A DNA stretch of 64,000 nt, from the NCBI RefSeq assembly GCF_029893965.1, contig NZ_JARXXP010000008.1, positions 1-64,000 on the forward strand, given 5' to 3'. The translations under genes were made by a program, and so were the position numbers. Position 1 is the first letter of the stretch, and every line of letters begins with the position of its first letter. Positions 7,101 through 16,658 of the stretch are shown one piece after another. The notes below the pieces were generated by a model, which saw only the letters and a program-made list of their open reading frames with translations, did no database searches and was not told where the DNA came from. This DNA comes from Paenibacillus sp. PastM-3 (GTDB lineage Bacteria > Bacillota > Bacilli > Paenibacillales > Paenibacillaceae).

Positions 7101-8663
7101 GTGACGCCCGTGCCGGAAAAAAACAGTACCGCAGTAGTTGTCCAGGGCCATTCGCTGACCCTTGCGGAAGTCGTCAGGGTTGCACGTTATCACCATCCTG
7201 TGGAGCTTGCGGATGAGAGCTGCCGCAGGGTGGAGCAGACCCGCAAGTATGTGGAGCGGCTGCTTCTGGAGAAAAAAGTGGTGTATGGCCTGACTACAGG
7301 CTTCGGCAAGTTCAGCGACACATACATCTCCCCGGAGGATACGCAGCAGCTGCAGCTTAATCTGATCCGCAGCCACAGCTGCGGAACCGGAGCGCCGCTT
7401 CCGGAGGAGACGGTCCGGGCCATCCTGCTGCTGCGGATTAACGCCTTGGCCCTCGGCTATTCCGGAATCCGCCCGGAGGTCATCTCGCTGATGGCCGGCA
7501 TGCTGAACCGCGGCGTTGCACCGGTAATCCCGGAGAAGGGCTCGCTCGGCGCAAGCGGTGACCTGGCCCCGCTGTCGCATATGGCGCTGGTTCTGATCGG
7601 CGAGGGCGAAGCGTATGTTCAGGGCACACGCCTGCCCGGGGCAGAGGCGCTGGCGCAGGCCGGGCTTGCGCCTATCGTACTGGAGGCCAAGGAGGGGCTG
7701 GCCCTGATTAACGGGACGCAGGTCATGACGGCGGTCGGCGCACTGGCCTGCTGGGATGCCATGAACCTGGCCGACTGGGCGGACTGCACGGCAGCGCTGA
7801 CCTGTGAGGCTCTGCTGGCGGTGCGGGACGCCTTTGATCCGGCGGCCCATGCTGTCCGGCCGCATAAAGGGCAGCAGCAGTCAGCCGGCAACATCCGGCA
7901 CCTGACCGCCGGCAGCACCCTGATGACCAATCAGGGCGAGAAGCGGGTGCAGGATGCCTATTCCCTGCGCTGTGCGCCGCAGGTGCACGGAGCGAGCCGG
8001 GATGCGCTGGCCTATATTGCGGGGAGGCTGACGACCGAGCTGAATTCGGCCACGGATAATCCGCTCATCTTTACCGAACTTGCGCGGGTCATTTCCGGCG
8101 GGAATTTCCACGGCCAGCCTGTCGCGCTGCCGATGGACCATCTGGCCGTCTGTGCGGCGGAGCTGGCCAGCATTGCGGAGCGGAGGATCGAGCGGCTGGT
8201 TAATCCGCAGCTGAATGAAGGGCTGCCCCCGTTCCTGACCCGGAACGGGGGACTGCAGTCCGGCTTCATGATCGCCCAGTATACTGCTGCTGCTCTTGTG
8301 TCGGAGAACAAGGCTCTGGCCCATCCGGCCAGTGTGGATTCCATACCCTCCTCGGGCAATCAGGAGGATCATGTCAGTATGGGCACCATCGCTGCCCGCA
8401 AAGCAAGCCAAATCGTTGATAATGCCTATACCGTGCTGGCAATTGAGCTGCTGTGCGCGGCTCAGGCCCTTGATTTCCGCGGTCCGCAGCAGCTTGGACG
8501 GGGAACGAAGTGGCTGTATGACCGCTGCCGTGAGCTGGCGGCTCCGGTGAAGGAGGATCGTGTGCTATCCGGCGATTTTGCTACGGTTGTGCAGTGGATG
8601 AAACAGCCCGGTGTGCTGGCCGGGCTGTTTGCCAAGGTGACCTTTGACTCCTGTGTGGAGTAA
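7101..8663 (+). CDS. hutH: Histidine ammonia-lyase
   Basis: It converts L-histidine to urocanate and ammonia, the first step of histidine catabolism. The 520-residue length is normal. The Ala-Ser-Gly triplet that forms the MIO cofactor lies at residues 151-153 (GSLGASGDLAP). Other family signatures are YGLTTGFGKF, NGTQ, SATDNPL and GNFHG. Two GTG starts are possible (7101 and 7110); GCAGGTGA favours the second slightly, and the difference is three residues. It heads the operon behind a leader terminator, with hutU 48 bases downstream. Confidence 0.95.
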   Translation: MTPVPEKNSTAVVVQGHSLTLAEVVRVARYHHPVELADESCRRVEQTRKYVERLLLEKKVVYGLTTGFGKFSDTYISPEDTQQLQLNLIRSHSCGTGAPLPEETVRAILLLRINALALGYSGIRPEVISLMAGMLNRGVAPVIPEKGSLGASGDLAPLSHMALVLIGEGEAYVQGTRLPGAEALAQAGLAPIVLEAKEGLALINGTQVMTAVGALACWDAMNLADWADCTAALTCEALLAVRDAFDPAAHAVRPHKGQQQSAGNIRHLTAGSTLMTNQGEKRVQDAYSLRCAPQVHGASRDALAYIAGRLTTELNSATDNPLIFTELARVISGGNFHGQPVALPMDHLAVCAAELASIAERRIERLVNPQLNEGLPPFLTRNGGLQSGFMIAQYTAAALVSENKALAHPASVDSIPSSGNQEDHVSMGTIAARKASQIVDNAYTVLAIELLCAAQALDFRGPQQLGRGTKWLYDRCRELAAPVKEDRVLSGDFATVVQWMKQPGVLAGLFAKVTFDSCVE

Positions 8664-8711
8664 ATCCGGGGGAGCACCCGAAGGAATAAGGAACGGAGGG
8701 AGAGCAGCCAT

Positions 8712-10400
8712 ATGAGCCGTAACGAGGAGAGAATCTGCCGCGCCCCCAGAGGAAGCGCGCTGAATACCAAAGGCTGGACGCAGGAAGCAGCACTGCGGAT
8801 GCTGATGAACAATCTCGACCCCGACGTGGCGGAGCATCCGCAGCAGCTGATTGTCTATGGCGGCATCGGCAAAGCAGCCCGCAGCTGGGAGGCCTACGAC
8901 GCGATTGTCCGGTCGCTGAAGACACTGGAGAACGACGAAACCCTGCTGATCCAGTCCGGCAAGCCGGTGGCGGTATTCCGCACCCATCCGGATGCTCCGC
9001 GCGTCCTGCTGGCGAATGCCAATCTGGTTCCGGCGTGGGCAACCTGGGAGAGCTTTCACGAGCTGGACCGCAAAGGCCTGATCATGTACGGGCAGATGAC
9101 CGCCGGCAGCTGGATCTATATCGGCACGCAGGGTATCGTGCAGGGCACCTATGAGACCTTCGCCGAATGCGCCAGACAGCATTTCGGCGGCACACTGAAG
9201 GGGACAATTACGCTTAGCAGCGGCCTCGGGGGCATGGGCGGCGCCCAGCCGCTCGCCGTGACTATGAACGGCGGTGTGTTCATCGGCATCGAAGTGGACC
9301 GGACACGGATCGCGAAGCGGATTCAGTCCGGGTACTGTGATGCTGTGGCAGAGACACTGGAAGAAGCGCTGGCCATGGCTGAGGCGGCCCGCAGCGCAGG
9401 CCGCCCGCTCTCCATCGGCCTGCTGGGCAATGCGGCGGAGCTGCTGCCGGAAATAGCGGCCGGCGGCTTTGTGCCGCAGGTGCTGACCGATCAGACGTCA
9501 GCGCATGATCCGCTGAACGGCTATGTGCCGGCCGGCTTCACTGCCGAAACCGCAAGGCAGCTGCGGGGCAACGACCCGCAGGCGTACATTGCCCTGGCCC
9601 GCAGCAGCATTGCCCGGCATGTTGAAGCGATGCTTGAGCTGCAGGGCAAAGGGGCTGTCACCTTTGACTACGGCAACAATATCCGGCAGGCGGCATACGA
9701 TCAGGGCGTCAGCCGGGCTTTTGATTTTCCCGGATTTGTTCCCGCCTATATCCGTCCGCAGTTCTGCGAAGGGAAAGGGCCGTTCCGCTGGGTAGCCTTG
9801 TCGGGTGATCCGGAGGACATCAATAAAACCGATGCTGCGATTATCCGGGCTTTCCCCGGGAATGAGGGTCTGCAGCGCTGGATTACTTTAGCCGGGCAAA
9901 AAATCGCCTTCCAGGGCTTGCCTGCCCGGATTTGCTGGCTCGGCTACGGCGAGCGGGCCGCGTTCGGCAAGATCCTCAACGATATGGTTGCTTCCGGGGA
10001 GCTGTCTGCTCCGGTGGTCATTGGCCGGGATCATCTGGACGCCGGCTCCGTGGCCTCGCCTAACCGGGAGACGGAGCGCATGCTGGACGGCAGCGATGCC
10101 GTGTCCGACTGGCCGCTGCTGAATGCGCTGGTCAACACGGCCGCAGGAGCCGGCTGGGTGTCGATCCATCACGGGGGCGGAGTGGGGATGGGCTATTCGC
10201 AGCATGCCGGGATGGTGGTTGTCGCAGACGGCACGAAGGAGGCAGAGACCCGGCTAGAGCGGGTGCTGACGGCAGATCCGGGTATGGGCGTGGTCCGGCA
10301 TGCGGATGCCGGCTATCCGCTGGCCGCCGAAACCGCCAGAGCCCATGGCATCCGCATGCCCATGCTGGAGCCGGAGGAGGAGCGGAATGATCCACATTGA
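8712..10400 (+). CDS. hutU: Urocanate hydratase
   Basis: It hydrates urocanate to imidazolone propionate using tightly bound NAD as an electrophile. The 562-residue protein matches the family through its length, the NAD-loop [10 protein letters not shown], the block [15 protein letters not shown] and the C-terminal [25 protein letters not shown] lies about ten bases before the ATG. Its last 14 bases overlap the start of hutI, indicating translational coupling. Confidence 0.95.
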   Translation: MSRNEERICRAPRGSALNTKGWTQEAALRMLMNNLDPDVAEHPQQLIVYGGIGKAARSWEAYDAIVRSLKTLENDETLLIQSGKPVAVFRTHPDAPRVLLANANLVPAWATWESFHELDRKGLIMYGQMTAGSWIYIGTQGIVQGTYETFAECARQHFGGTLKGTITLSSGLGGMGGAQPLAVTMNGGVFIGIEVDRTRIAKRIQSGYCDAVAETLEEALAMAEAARSAGRPLSIGLLGNAAELLPEIAAGGFVPQVLTDQTSAHDPLNGYVPAGFTAETARQLRGNDPQAYIALARSSIARHVEAMLELQGKGAVTFDYGNNIRQAAYDQGVSRAFDFPGFVPAYIRPQFCEGKGPFRWVALSGDPEDINKTDAAIIRAFPGNEGLQRWITLAGQKIAFQGLPARICWLGYGERAAFGKILNDMVASGELSAPVVIGRDHLDAGSVASPNRETERMLDGSDAVSDWPLLNALVNTAAGAGWVSIHHGGGVGMGYSQHAGMVVVADGTKEAETRLERVLTADPGMGVVRHADAGYPLAAETARAHGIRMPMLEPEEERNDPH

Positions 10401-11664
10401 TGGCGCCGCGCAGATTGCCACGCTGGGCGGGGCAGGCATGAAGCCCAAGATTGGCAGGGAGATGGCAGAGCTCGGTCTGATTGAGGACGGCGGAATAGTC
10501 ATTGAGAACGAGAGGTTTGTCTTCGTGGGCAGCAGCGGGGAGGCCAGGCGGTATGTGGAGCAGCACTCCGGGGGGAAGCCGGTCACGGTACTGTCTGCTG
10601 CCGGGAAGACGGTGACTCCGGGCCTCATTGATCCGCATACCCATCTGGTGTTCGCCGGCTCACGGGAATTCGAGCTCACGCTCCGGCTTCAAGGGGCTAA
10701 ATATCTGGATATCCTGCAGGCCGGAGGCGGAATCCTCTCTACAACAGAGCGTACCCGTGAAGCCTCTGAGGAGCAGCTGATGGCCGAAGCGGAGCGGCGG
10801 CTGGACCGGTTTCTGGCCCACGGGGTCACGACGGTTGAGGCAAAAAGCGGCTACGGGCTGCGGCTGGCCGATGAGCTCAAGCAGCTTAGAGTGGCCCGAA
10901 GACTGAATGAGGTACATCCGGTAGAGCTGGTGTCCACCTTTATGGGCGCGCATGCAGTACCACCGGAGTATAAGGGGAACACGGATGCTTTTGTCCGGAC
11001 AGTAATAGAGGAAATGATTCCGGCGGTGGCCCGGGCAGGGCTGGCGGAATACTGCGATGTGTTCTGCGAGGAAGGGGTGTTCACCGTGGAGCAGTCCCGC
11101 GAAATCCTGATGGCGGGCAAACGCTGGGGGCTGAAACCGAAGCTCCACGCTGACGAGCTTGTATCCGGAGGGGGGGCGGAGCTGGCCGCCGAGCTGGGTG
11201 CTGTCACCGCCGACCATCTGCTGCATGCTTCACCCGAAGGCATCCGCCGGATGGCCCTGAAGGGAGTAATTGCCGTGCTGCTGCCGGGCACCGCCTTTTT
11301 CCTGATGGCTCCGCCGGCCGATGCGCGTTCAATGATTGACGCCGGTGTGCCGGTCGCCTTGTCAACGGACCGCAATCCGGGCTCCTCACCGACGGAATCG
11401 CTGCCTTTTATTATGAATCTGGCCTGCTTAACGATGAGAATGACCCCGGCTGAGGTGCTGACAGCCTGTACCCTTAATGCGGCTCATGCGATTGACCGTG
11501 CTGCGGATACCGGCAGTATTGAGGCCGGCAAGCAGGCCGATCTGGTCATTTTCGATGCGCCCAATTATCAGTACCTGCAATATCACTACGCGGTGAATTT
11601 AACGGATACAGTGCTGAAAAAAGGCAGGATTGTTATCCTTGACGGAAAGAGGGTGACGGCATGA
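10387..11664 (+). CDS. hutI: Imidazolonepropionase
   Basis: It opens the imidazolone ring to give N-formimino-L-glutamate. The 425-residue metal-dependent amidohydrolase shows the HTH metal box ([10 protein letters not shown]), the family block VEAKSGYGL and the late [14 protein letters not shown] with its metal-binding Asp. The frame is open further upstream inside hutU, but the ATG at 10387 with GGAGGAGGAG before it is the evident start. It overlaps the next gene by four bases (ATGA). Confidence 0.95.
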   Translation: MIHIDGAAQIATLGGAGMKPKIGREMAELGLIEDGGIVIENERFVFVGSSGEARRYVEQHSGGKPVTVLSAAGKTVTPGLIDPHTHLVFAGSREFELTLRLQGAKYLDILQAGGGILSTTERTREASEEQLMAEAERRLDRFLAHGVTTVEAKSGYGLRLADELKQLRVARRLNEVHPVELVSTFMGAHAVPPEYKGNTDAFVRTVIEEMIPAVARAGLAEYCDVFCEEGVFTVEQSREILMAGKRWGLKPKLHADELVSGGGAELAAELGAVTADHLLHASPEGIRRMALKGVIAVLLPGTAFFLMAPPADARSMIDAGVPVALSTDRNPGSSPTESLPFIMNLACLTMRMTPAEVLTACTLNAAHAIDRAADTGSIEAGKQADLVIFDAPNYQYLQYHYAVNLTDTVLKKGRIVILDGKRVTA

Positions 11665-12934
11665 GCGGGATGCAGGTGAAAGAACTGCGGATCAATGCGG
11701 TCAGGCTGCAAAAGAATATCGAAGCGCTGGCCCAGTTCGGGCTGAATGAGGCTACCGGAGGCCTGGACCGGACGACGTTCACCGCGGCTGAACTCGCTGC
11801 CCGCGAATGGCTGGAGGATCAGCTGTTCCGGCTGCAGCTTGAGGTCAGGGTGGATGAGGCGGCCAATATCTGGGGGCGGCGGAGCGGATCAGAGGATGCG
11901 CTTCCTGTTATTGCTTTTGGCTCCCATATCGATACCGTGCCTAACGGAGGCAAATATGACGGGGCGCTTGGTGTGCTGCTGGCACTGGAGGTGATGCAGG
12001 TGCTGGAGGATCACAACGCCGTTACCCGGCATCCGCTGGAGCTGGTGTCCTTCAGCGCTGAAGAGCCGAATCCCTTCGGGCTGTCCACCTTCGGCAGCCG
12101 TGCAGTTTCCGGCAAGCTCAGCCGGGACGATCTCACAGGTGTGCGCAACGGGCAGGGGCAGCTGCTGACTGAGGCGCTGCGGCTTGCCGGAGGGAACCCC
12201 GGACGTTTTGAACGGGCCCGGCGCAGTCCGGAGGAGCTGGCAGCGTTCCTTGAAGTTCATATCGAGCAGGGTAAACGCTGCTGAACCGGGGGGTCCCGGT
12301 CGGAATTGTGACCGCTATAACCGGTATTTACCGGGAGGAGGTAACGGTCTCGGGAGAAGCCAACCATGCGGGAACCACTCTGATGGAGGACCGGAAGGAT
12401 GCGCTGATGGGCGCGTCCGAAATCATGCTGGCCTTTGAGCAGCTCTGCCGCGAGCATCCGGCAGATGAAGTGGTGGGCACCGTCGGCCGGATCAGCAATG
12501 AGCCGAACGCCGCGAACATTATCCCGGGGCAGACTGTTTTTCATCTGGAAGTCAGAGCAGCGCAGCAGGAGCAGAAGCGCTGGGTTATGGAAGCCTGGGG
12601 TGTGCAGGCTGCATCTATTGCAAAGCGCCGGGGGCTGTCGCTGGGCCGGCGGCTAATCCTGGATCAGCCGTCCCAGCCGATGGCCCAGCTGCTGATCCGG
12701 CTGCTTGCCGCCCAGGCCGGCAGGCTTGGCATTAAGACTTATGCGCTGGGCAGCATGGCTGGTCATGATGCCGCGCACATGGCGTCTCTGACCAGCGCCG
12801 GCATGCTGTTTGTGCCCAGTCTGGGCGGAAAAAGCCACTGTCCTGATGAAGAAAGCCGGATCGAGGATATTGAACAGGCCGGAAATGTGCTGCTGCAGTC
12901 CATTCTGGCGCTGGATGTTGAATTGAGCCCATAA
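11661..12934 (+). pseudogene. M20-family amidohydrolase (allantoate amidohydrolase/carbamoylase type), frameshifted
   Basis: Two frames together make one protein of about 425 residues. The first (11661-12284) carries the metal-site blocks GSHIDTVPNGGKYDGALG, SAEEPNPFG and LEVHIEQG, then runs into a stop right after GKR. The second frame resumes with LLNRGVPVGIVTAI, the normal family continuation, and ends with the metal-binding GGKSHCPDEE. A single missing base near 12276-12278 explains the break; it may be a real mutation or a sequencing error. Lying between hutI and a HutF-like deiminase, it would suit hydrolysis of N-formyl-L-glutamate in place of HutG, but that is inference. Confidence 0.8.
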
Positions 12935-12952
12935 CAGGCAGGGGGGAGCCGC

Positions 12953-14275
12953 TTGCGGACGTTATATTCGGCAGATGCGGTATACACGAAGAACCAGTTC
13001 CGGCCAGACCTTGCTGTGCTGGTCGAGAATGGCCTGATAGCAGAGGTAGGCAGCCGGGAGGTGCTGCTGCAGCGGTATCCGGATATCCGGCACATCCGCT
13101 GGGATGGAAAAGCGATTGTTCCCGGCACGATCAACGCCCACAACCACTCTTTCCAGAGCCTGCTGCGCGGGATTGCCATAGATAAGCCGTTTCTGGAATG
13201 GCGGGATCAGGCACTGTACCGCTATTCCCCGCTGCTGGATGAGGAGGCGGTTTATACCGGCGCCCTGCTGGCCTTCGGTGAAATGCTGCGTTATGGAGTA
13301 ACCACAGTCTGTGATTTCTTCTATGTGCACGGCGGCGGTACGGCGCTTGATGAAGCTGTCATCCGGGCGGCGAAGGATCTGGGTATCCGCCTGGTATTCG
13401 CCCGGACGATGTATGATTGGGATGGTGCTCCGGTGGCCTACCGCGAAACGGTTCCTGAAGCGGTGGAACGGACGAGGCGGCTGGCTGTGAAATACCAGGG
13501 CAATCCGCTGGTTACGGTTCATCCGGCTCCGCACAGCCCGCATGCAGCTTCCCCGGAGATGATCCGGGCCGGACACCGGCTGGCGCAGGAGCTGGATACG
13601 CCGTTTCACATCCATGTTGCCGAGGAGATGTTCGAGGTTGAGGAGATGCTGCAGGCCTACGGGCTTCGCCCGGTGCATTACCTGGATTCACTGGGGGTAC
13701 TGGATGAGAGAATAATCGCTGTTCATCTGGTCTGGCTGGAGGATTCTGAGATTGAGCTGATCGGCCGGAGAAAAGGAGCTTTGGCCTACTGCCCGTCCAG
13801 CAATATGTTTCTGGCGGACGGGGTGACCCGCATTCCCGACCTGCTGAGGGCCGGTGTCAAGGTTGCGCTCGGCACAGACGGCGGCTGCAGCAACAACCGG
13901 ATCAGTGTGTTTGAGGAAATGCGCATGTGCTCGCTGCTTCAGAAGGTCAGCCGCATGGACGGTACCTGCATTACCGCCGGTCAGGTCTATGAGATGGGAA
14001 CTTCACGCGCCGGTGAAATACTGCGGCTGCCGGCCGGTTCCCTGGAAACCGGCCAGTATGCGGATTTTGTTGCGCTTGATGTCCATGACCTGTCACTTGC
14101 CCCGCGGCAGGAGCTGTTCGCCAACATGGTCTACGCCATGCAGCCGGGAGCGATTTCAACGGTTGTTGTAGGCGGCAGGGTTGTGGTAGGCGGCGGAAAG
14201 CTGCTGACTGTACCGGAGGCTGCTATAGGCAGACGGGTGGATGAGCTGTTCGGAAAATGGGGCAGACGGGGATGA
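12953..14275 (+). CDS. HutF-like formimidoylglutamate deiminase (amidohydrolase superfamily)
   Basis: The 440-residue enzyme belongs to the ATZ/TRZ-type metal-dependent deaminases: His63-x-His65 (NAHNHS), a third His in FHIHVAEE, a fourth in AVHLVW, and the catalytic Asp in LGTDGGCSNN. HutF converts N-formimino-L-glutamate to N-formyl-L-glutamate and ammonia. Position directly after hutH-U-I and the M20 enzyme supports that role. Guanine or 8-oxoguanine deaminase activity cannot be ruled out from motifs. It starts at TTG with GGGGGGAG about six bases upstream. It is the last gene of the operon. Confidence 0.7.
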   Translation: MRTLYSADAVYTKNQFRPDLAVLVENGLIAEVGSREVLLQRYPDIRHIRWDGKAIVPGTINAHNHSFQSLLRGIAIDKPFLEWRDQALYRYSPLLDEEAVYTGALLAFGEMLRYGVTTVCDFFYVHGGGTALDEAVIRAAKDLGIRLVFARTMYDWDGAPVAYRETVPEAVERTRRLAVKYQGNPLVTVHPAPHSPHAASPEMIRAGHRLAQELDTPFHIHVAEEMFEVEEMLQAYGLRPVHYLDSLGVLDERIIAVHLVWLEDSEIELIGRRKGALAYCPSSNMFLADGVTRIPDLLRAGVKVALGTDGGCSNNRISVFEEMRMCSLLQKVSRMDGTCITAGQVYEMGTSRAGEILRLPAGSLETGQYADFVALDVHDLSLAPRQELFANMVYAMQPGAISTVVVGGRVVVGGGKLLTVPEAAIGRRVDELFGKWGRRG

Positions 14276-14307
14276 AATTGCTAATGTGCAGGTGCAGCTC
14301 CTGTCAT

Positions 14308-14345
14308 TAACAGGGCTGCGGCTCTCCGGCGGAGCTGCTGCCCTG
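14308..14345 (+). terminator. Possible hairpin after the hut operon
   Basis: GGGCTGCGGCTC can pair with GAGCTGCTGCCC. The T-run is poor, so its terminator function is uncertain. Confidence 0.35.
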
Positions 14346-14430
14346 CCTGCCTTTCCGTTTCAAAAGTCCCGGTCTGCGGCTATAATCTAATTAGATCGGT
14401 TGTCCGCCCCGGGCGGAAGAAGGAGCTGCC

Positions 14431-15006
14431 ATGTACATAAGATTACTAAATCCGGACGATGCGGAACAATACCGCGGGCTGCGGCTGCAGGCGCTGCAGC
14501 TTCATCCGGAAGCCTTCCTCAGCACCTATGAAGCAGAGAAGGAAATGCCGCTGGAGGTTACAAGCCGCAGGCTGGAGCCTGCGGAGGACAAGTTCACCCT
14601 GGGCGGGTTCACCGGGCAGGGTGAGCTGGCCGGCGTAGTTACTTTTATCCGGGAGAGCAGGGAGAAGCTCCGCCATAAAGGCAGTGTCTTCGCCATGTAT
14701 GTGACTCCCTCAGCCCGCAAGCAGAAGCTGGGCCATTCCCTGATGAGTGAGCTGATCACGCGTGCAGGGCAAATGCCGGGGCTTATGACGGTGAATCTGA
14801 CCGTATTTTCGGACAACCAGCCGGCAAAGCGGCTGTATGCTGCTCTTGGCTTCACATGCTACGGCACGGAGCGCAATGCGGTAAAGCTGGACGGGCGGTA
14901 TCTGGATGAAGACCTGATGACACTGGAGCTGGATTCAGGGGAGCAGTGGCAGGAGCAGGATAGGGAGCGGGATAGGCACCAAAAAGACGGCCCGGTCATA
15001 AACTAA
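14431..15006 (+). CDS. GNAT-family N-acetyltransferase
   Basis: The 191-residue protein fits a GNAT fold: an N-terminal MYIRLLNPDDAEQYRGLR strand-helix, motif A near residues 88-108 (VFAMYVTPSARKQKLG then HSLMSEL), where the acetyl-CoA pyrophosphate loop R/QxxGxG/A is slightly degenerate (RKQKLGHS), and a C-terminal VFSDNQPAKRLYAALGF typical of motif B. The substrate is unknown. The last 25 residues are strongly charged and low in complexity. AGAAGGAG precedes the ATG. It is separate from the hut operon. Confidence 0.85.
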   Translation: MYIRLLNPDDAEQYRGLRLQALQLHPEAFLSTYEAEKEMPLEVTSRRLEPAEDKFTLGGFTGQGELAGVVTFIRESREKLRHKGSVFAMYVTPSARKQKLGHSLMSELITRAGQMPGLMTVNLTVFSDNQPAKRLYAALGFTCYGTERNAVKLDGRYLDEDLMTLELDSGEQWQEQDRERDRHQKDGPVIN

Positions 15007-15065
15007 GCTGCCCGCCGCATAAATTGGGCCTATGAAATTCTGTCCTGACAAGAGGAGGAAATAAC

Positions 15066-15797
15066 TTGGAGACTGCGCTGCTAGGCAGCTTTTTATCTGC
15101 AATGGCAACGGTGCTTGGTGCGGTACCCATTCTGTTCGTGCGGAGATTGTCAGAGCGCTGGAAGGATATACTGGTCGCTTTTACCGCGGGAATTATGGTA
15201 TCTGCTTCGACCTTCGGCCTGATGCCGCAGGCGATTGAAGAATCGGGGATTACTGCACTGACGCTCGGGCTGATCACCGGGGTGCTGCTGCTTGACCTTA
15301 TTGAAAAAAACATTCCGCATATCGATGTCGAAAACAAACCCGGCTTTGCCAATATGGATTCCAAGGCGCTGCTCGTCATGATTGCACTGTTTATCCATAA
15401 TATTCCCGAAGGCCTGAGCACGGGCTTCAGCTATGCCAGCGAGGAGGCCAGTCTCGGTCCCATGGTGGCGATCGCGATCGGGGCGCAGAATATGCCGGAA
15501 GGTCTGATTCTCGCTGTCTTCATGATGAACTCCAAGTCTACCCGGTGGAAGGCGCTGGGAGTCGCCACGCTGACCGGACTTATGGAGATGGTGTCGGCGG
15601 TTGTCGGTTATTTCACAGCAAGCTCGCTGCAGCATGCAGTAGGCTACGGGCTGGCTTTTGCCGCAGGAGCGATGCTCTTCATCGTCTATAAGGAGCTGAT
15701 TCCGGAGAGCCACGGGCACGGATATGAGCGGCCATCGACCTATTCCTTTATTTTCGGGCTGCTGGCGATGGTGTACATTACGCAGATTTTCGGCTGA
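15066..15797 (+). CDS. ZIP-family divalent metal transporter (ZupT/GufA-like)
   Basis: A 243-residue membrane protein with about seven to eight hydrophobic segments. The ZIP signatures are in place: HNIPEGLSTGFS in helix IV and GAQNMPEGLILA in helix V, which form the metal path. It probably imports zinc or other divalent cations. It starts at TTG with a strong GAGGAGG box 7-8 bases upstream. An acidic and His-containing loop (ELIPESHGHGYERP) lies near the C-terminus. Confidence 0.9.
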   Translation: METALLGSFLSAMATVLGAVPILFVRRLSERWKDILVAFTAGIMVSASTFGLMPQAIEESGITALTLGLITGVLLLDLIEKNIPHIDVENKPGFANMDSKALLVMIALFIHNIPEGLSTGFSYASEEASLGPMVAIAIGAQNMPEGLILAVFMMNSKSTRWKALGVATLTGLMEMVSAVVGYFTASSLQHAVGYGLAFAAGAMLFIVYKELIPESHGHGYERPSTYSFIFGLLAMVYITQIFG

Positions 15798-15886
15798 TCC
15801 GGCCGGGAGAGCCTCCGCATTTGCATCAGGCCTGCAGAGCCGATATACTGTACGCATTCGAAGGCTTAAGGTAGGGAGTGGACAGG

Positions 15887-16180
15887 ATGGACAGACTTAT
15901 ACAGCAGGCTTCGTTATCTTTTGTTCTATTGATTCTTTCATATCTCAGTATGTATTACGCGTTACCCAAACGCACGTCTTTTGCGCGCTATAGTGTACTG
16001 GTACTGCTGTTGGCGAGCGGTGCTCCGCTTGCAATCCTGCTGGTGCAGGAGAGCCTCCGGGAGGCTGCCGATGCGAATATCGGGCTGGGGATGGCTTTCT
16101 TGCTGACCTGGGCAATTACGGGACTGGTGTTTCTGGTGTCGCTGGTCTTCTGGATTCTCCGTTTGCGGAAAAGAAGATAG
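15887..16180 (+). CDS. Small membrane protein of unknown function
   Basis: The 97-residue protein has three predicted helices (about residues 10-25, 33-52 and 66-92) and a very basic end (RLRKRR), which suggests a cytoplasmic C-terminus. An upstream in-frame GTG at 15878 is less well placed than the ATG at 15887 behind GTAGGGA. I do not recognise a family. It lies 89 bases after the ZIP transporter on the same strand and could be co-transcribed. Confidence 0.65.
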   Translation: MDRLIQQASLSFVLLILSYLSMYYALPKRTSFARYSVLVLLLASGAPLAILLVQESLREAADANIGLGMAFLLTWAITGLVFLVSLVFWILRLRKRR

Positions 16181-16265
16181 CAGGGCCCAGAGACGTTACC
16201 GGATTAACCCGCTTTCAGCATAAAAAGAGGGCGTCTGTTCAGCTGGTATTGCAGCTTGGCGAATC

Positions 16266-16447
16266 TAACGGACTGTAATGATGCTATTTCCCCATTTGGC
16301 ACACTTCTGCAGGCTAACGGACCGGGGCGCCTTTATTTACCGGTCTGCTGGCGATTTTTCTGCGAATCTGCACGTTTAAGAGCGCTGGTGTCCGTTAGCT
16401 TGCGGTCATCCCGGTTATGCCTTGGATAACGGCAGCTCAGTCCGTTA
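16266..16447. repeat. Four-unit symmetric intergenic repeat, family B
   Basis: In the 478-base gap 16181-16658 the heptamer TAACGGA occurs at 16266 and 16315 and its reverse complement TCCGTTA at 16391 and 16441. Spacings are 49, 76 and 50 bp and the arrangement is symmetric about position 16356. Flanking bases also agree (CTAACGGAC, GTCCGTTAGC). No gene is visible in the gap. The layout mirrors family A, although the sequence differs. Confidence 0.6.
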
Positions 16448-16542
16448 GCATGGAGCATGGGCCCGGCGGTTATCAGTAGACGAAAGCCTGCAAAACTTCA
16501 ATGTCCGTTTTATAGAGTTTTAGCTTAGAGAGTACCAGCACA

Positions 16543-16592
16543 AAACAGGCTATCCCGCTGCATGATGCAGTTTATGGGATAGCCTGTTTGTT
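16543..16592. terminator. Bidirectional terminator
   Basis: AAACAGGCTATCCC (16543-16556) pairs perfectly with GGGATAGCCTGTTT (16576-16589). A T-containing tail follows on the plus strand and a TTTTG run on the minus strand. It serves the convergent genes on either side. Confidence 0.85.
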
Positions 16593-16658
16593 GTTACCGG
16601 TTATGAGGCTTGTTCACCGGGCCGGCTGGTTGCCCCGGCTTGCCATGCTACACATTGC

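Noticed and set aside
10300..10386. Longer hutI start inside hutU
   Set aside because: No ribosome site is present; the ATG at 10387 follows GGAGGAGGAG.
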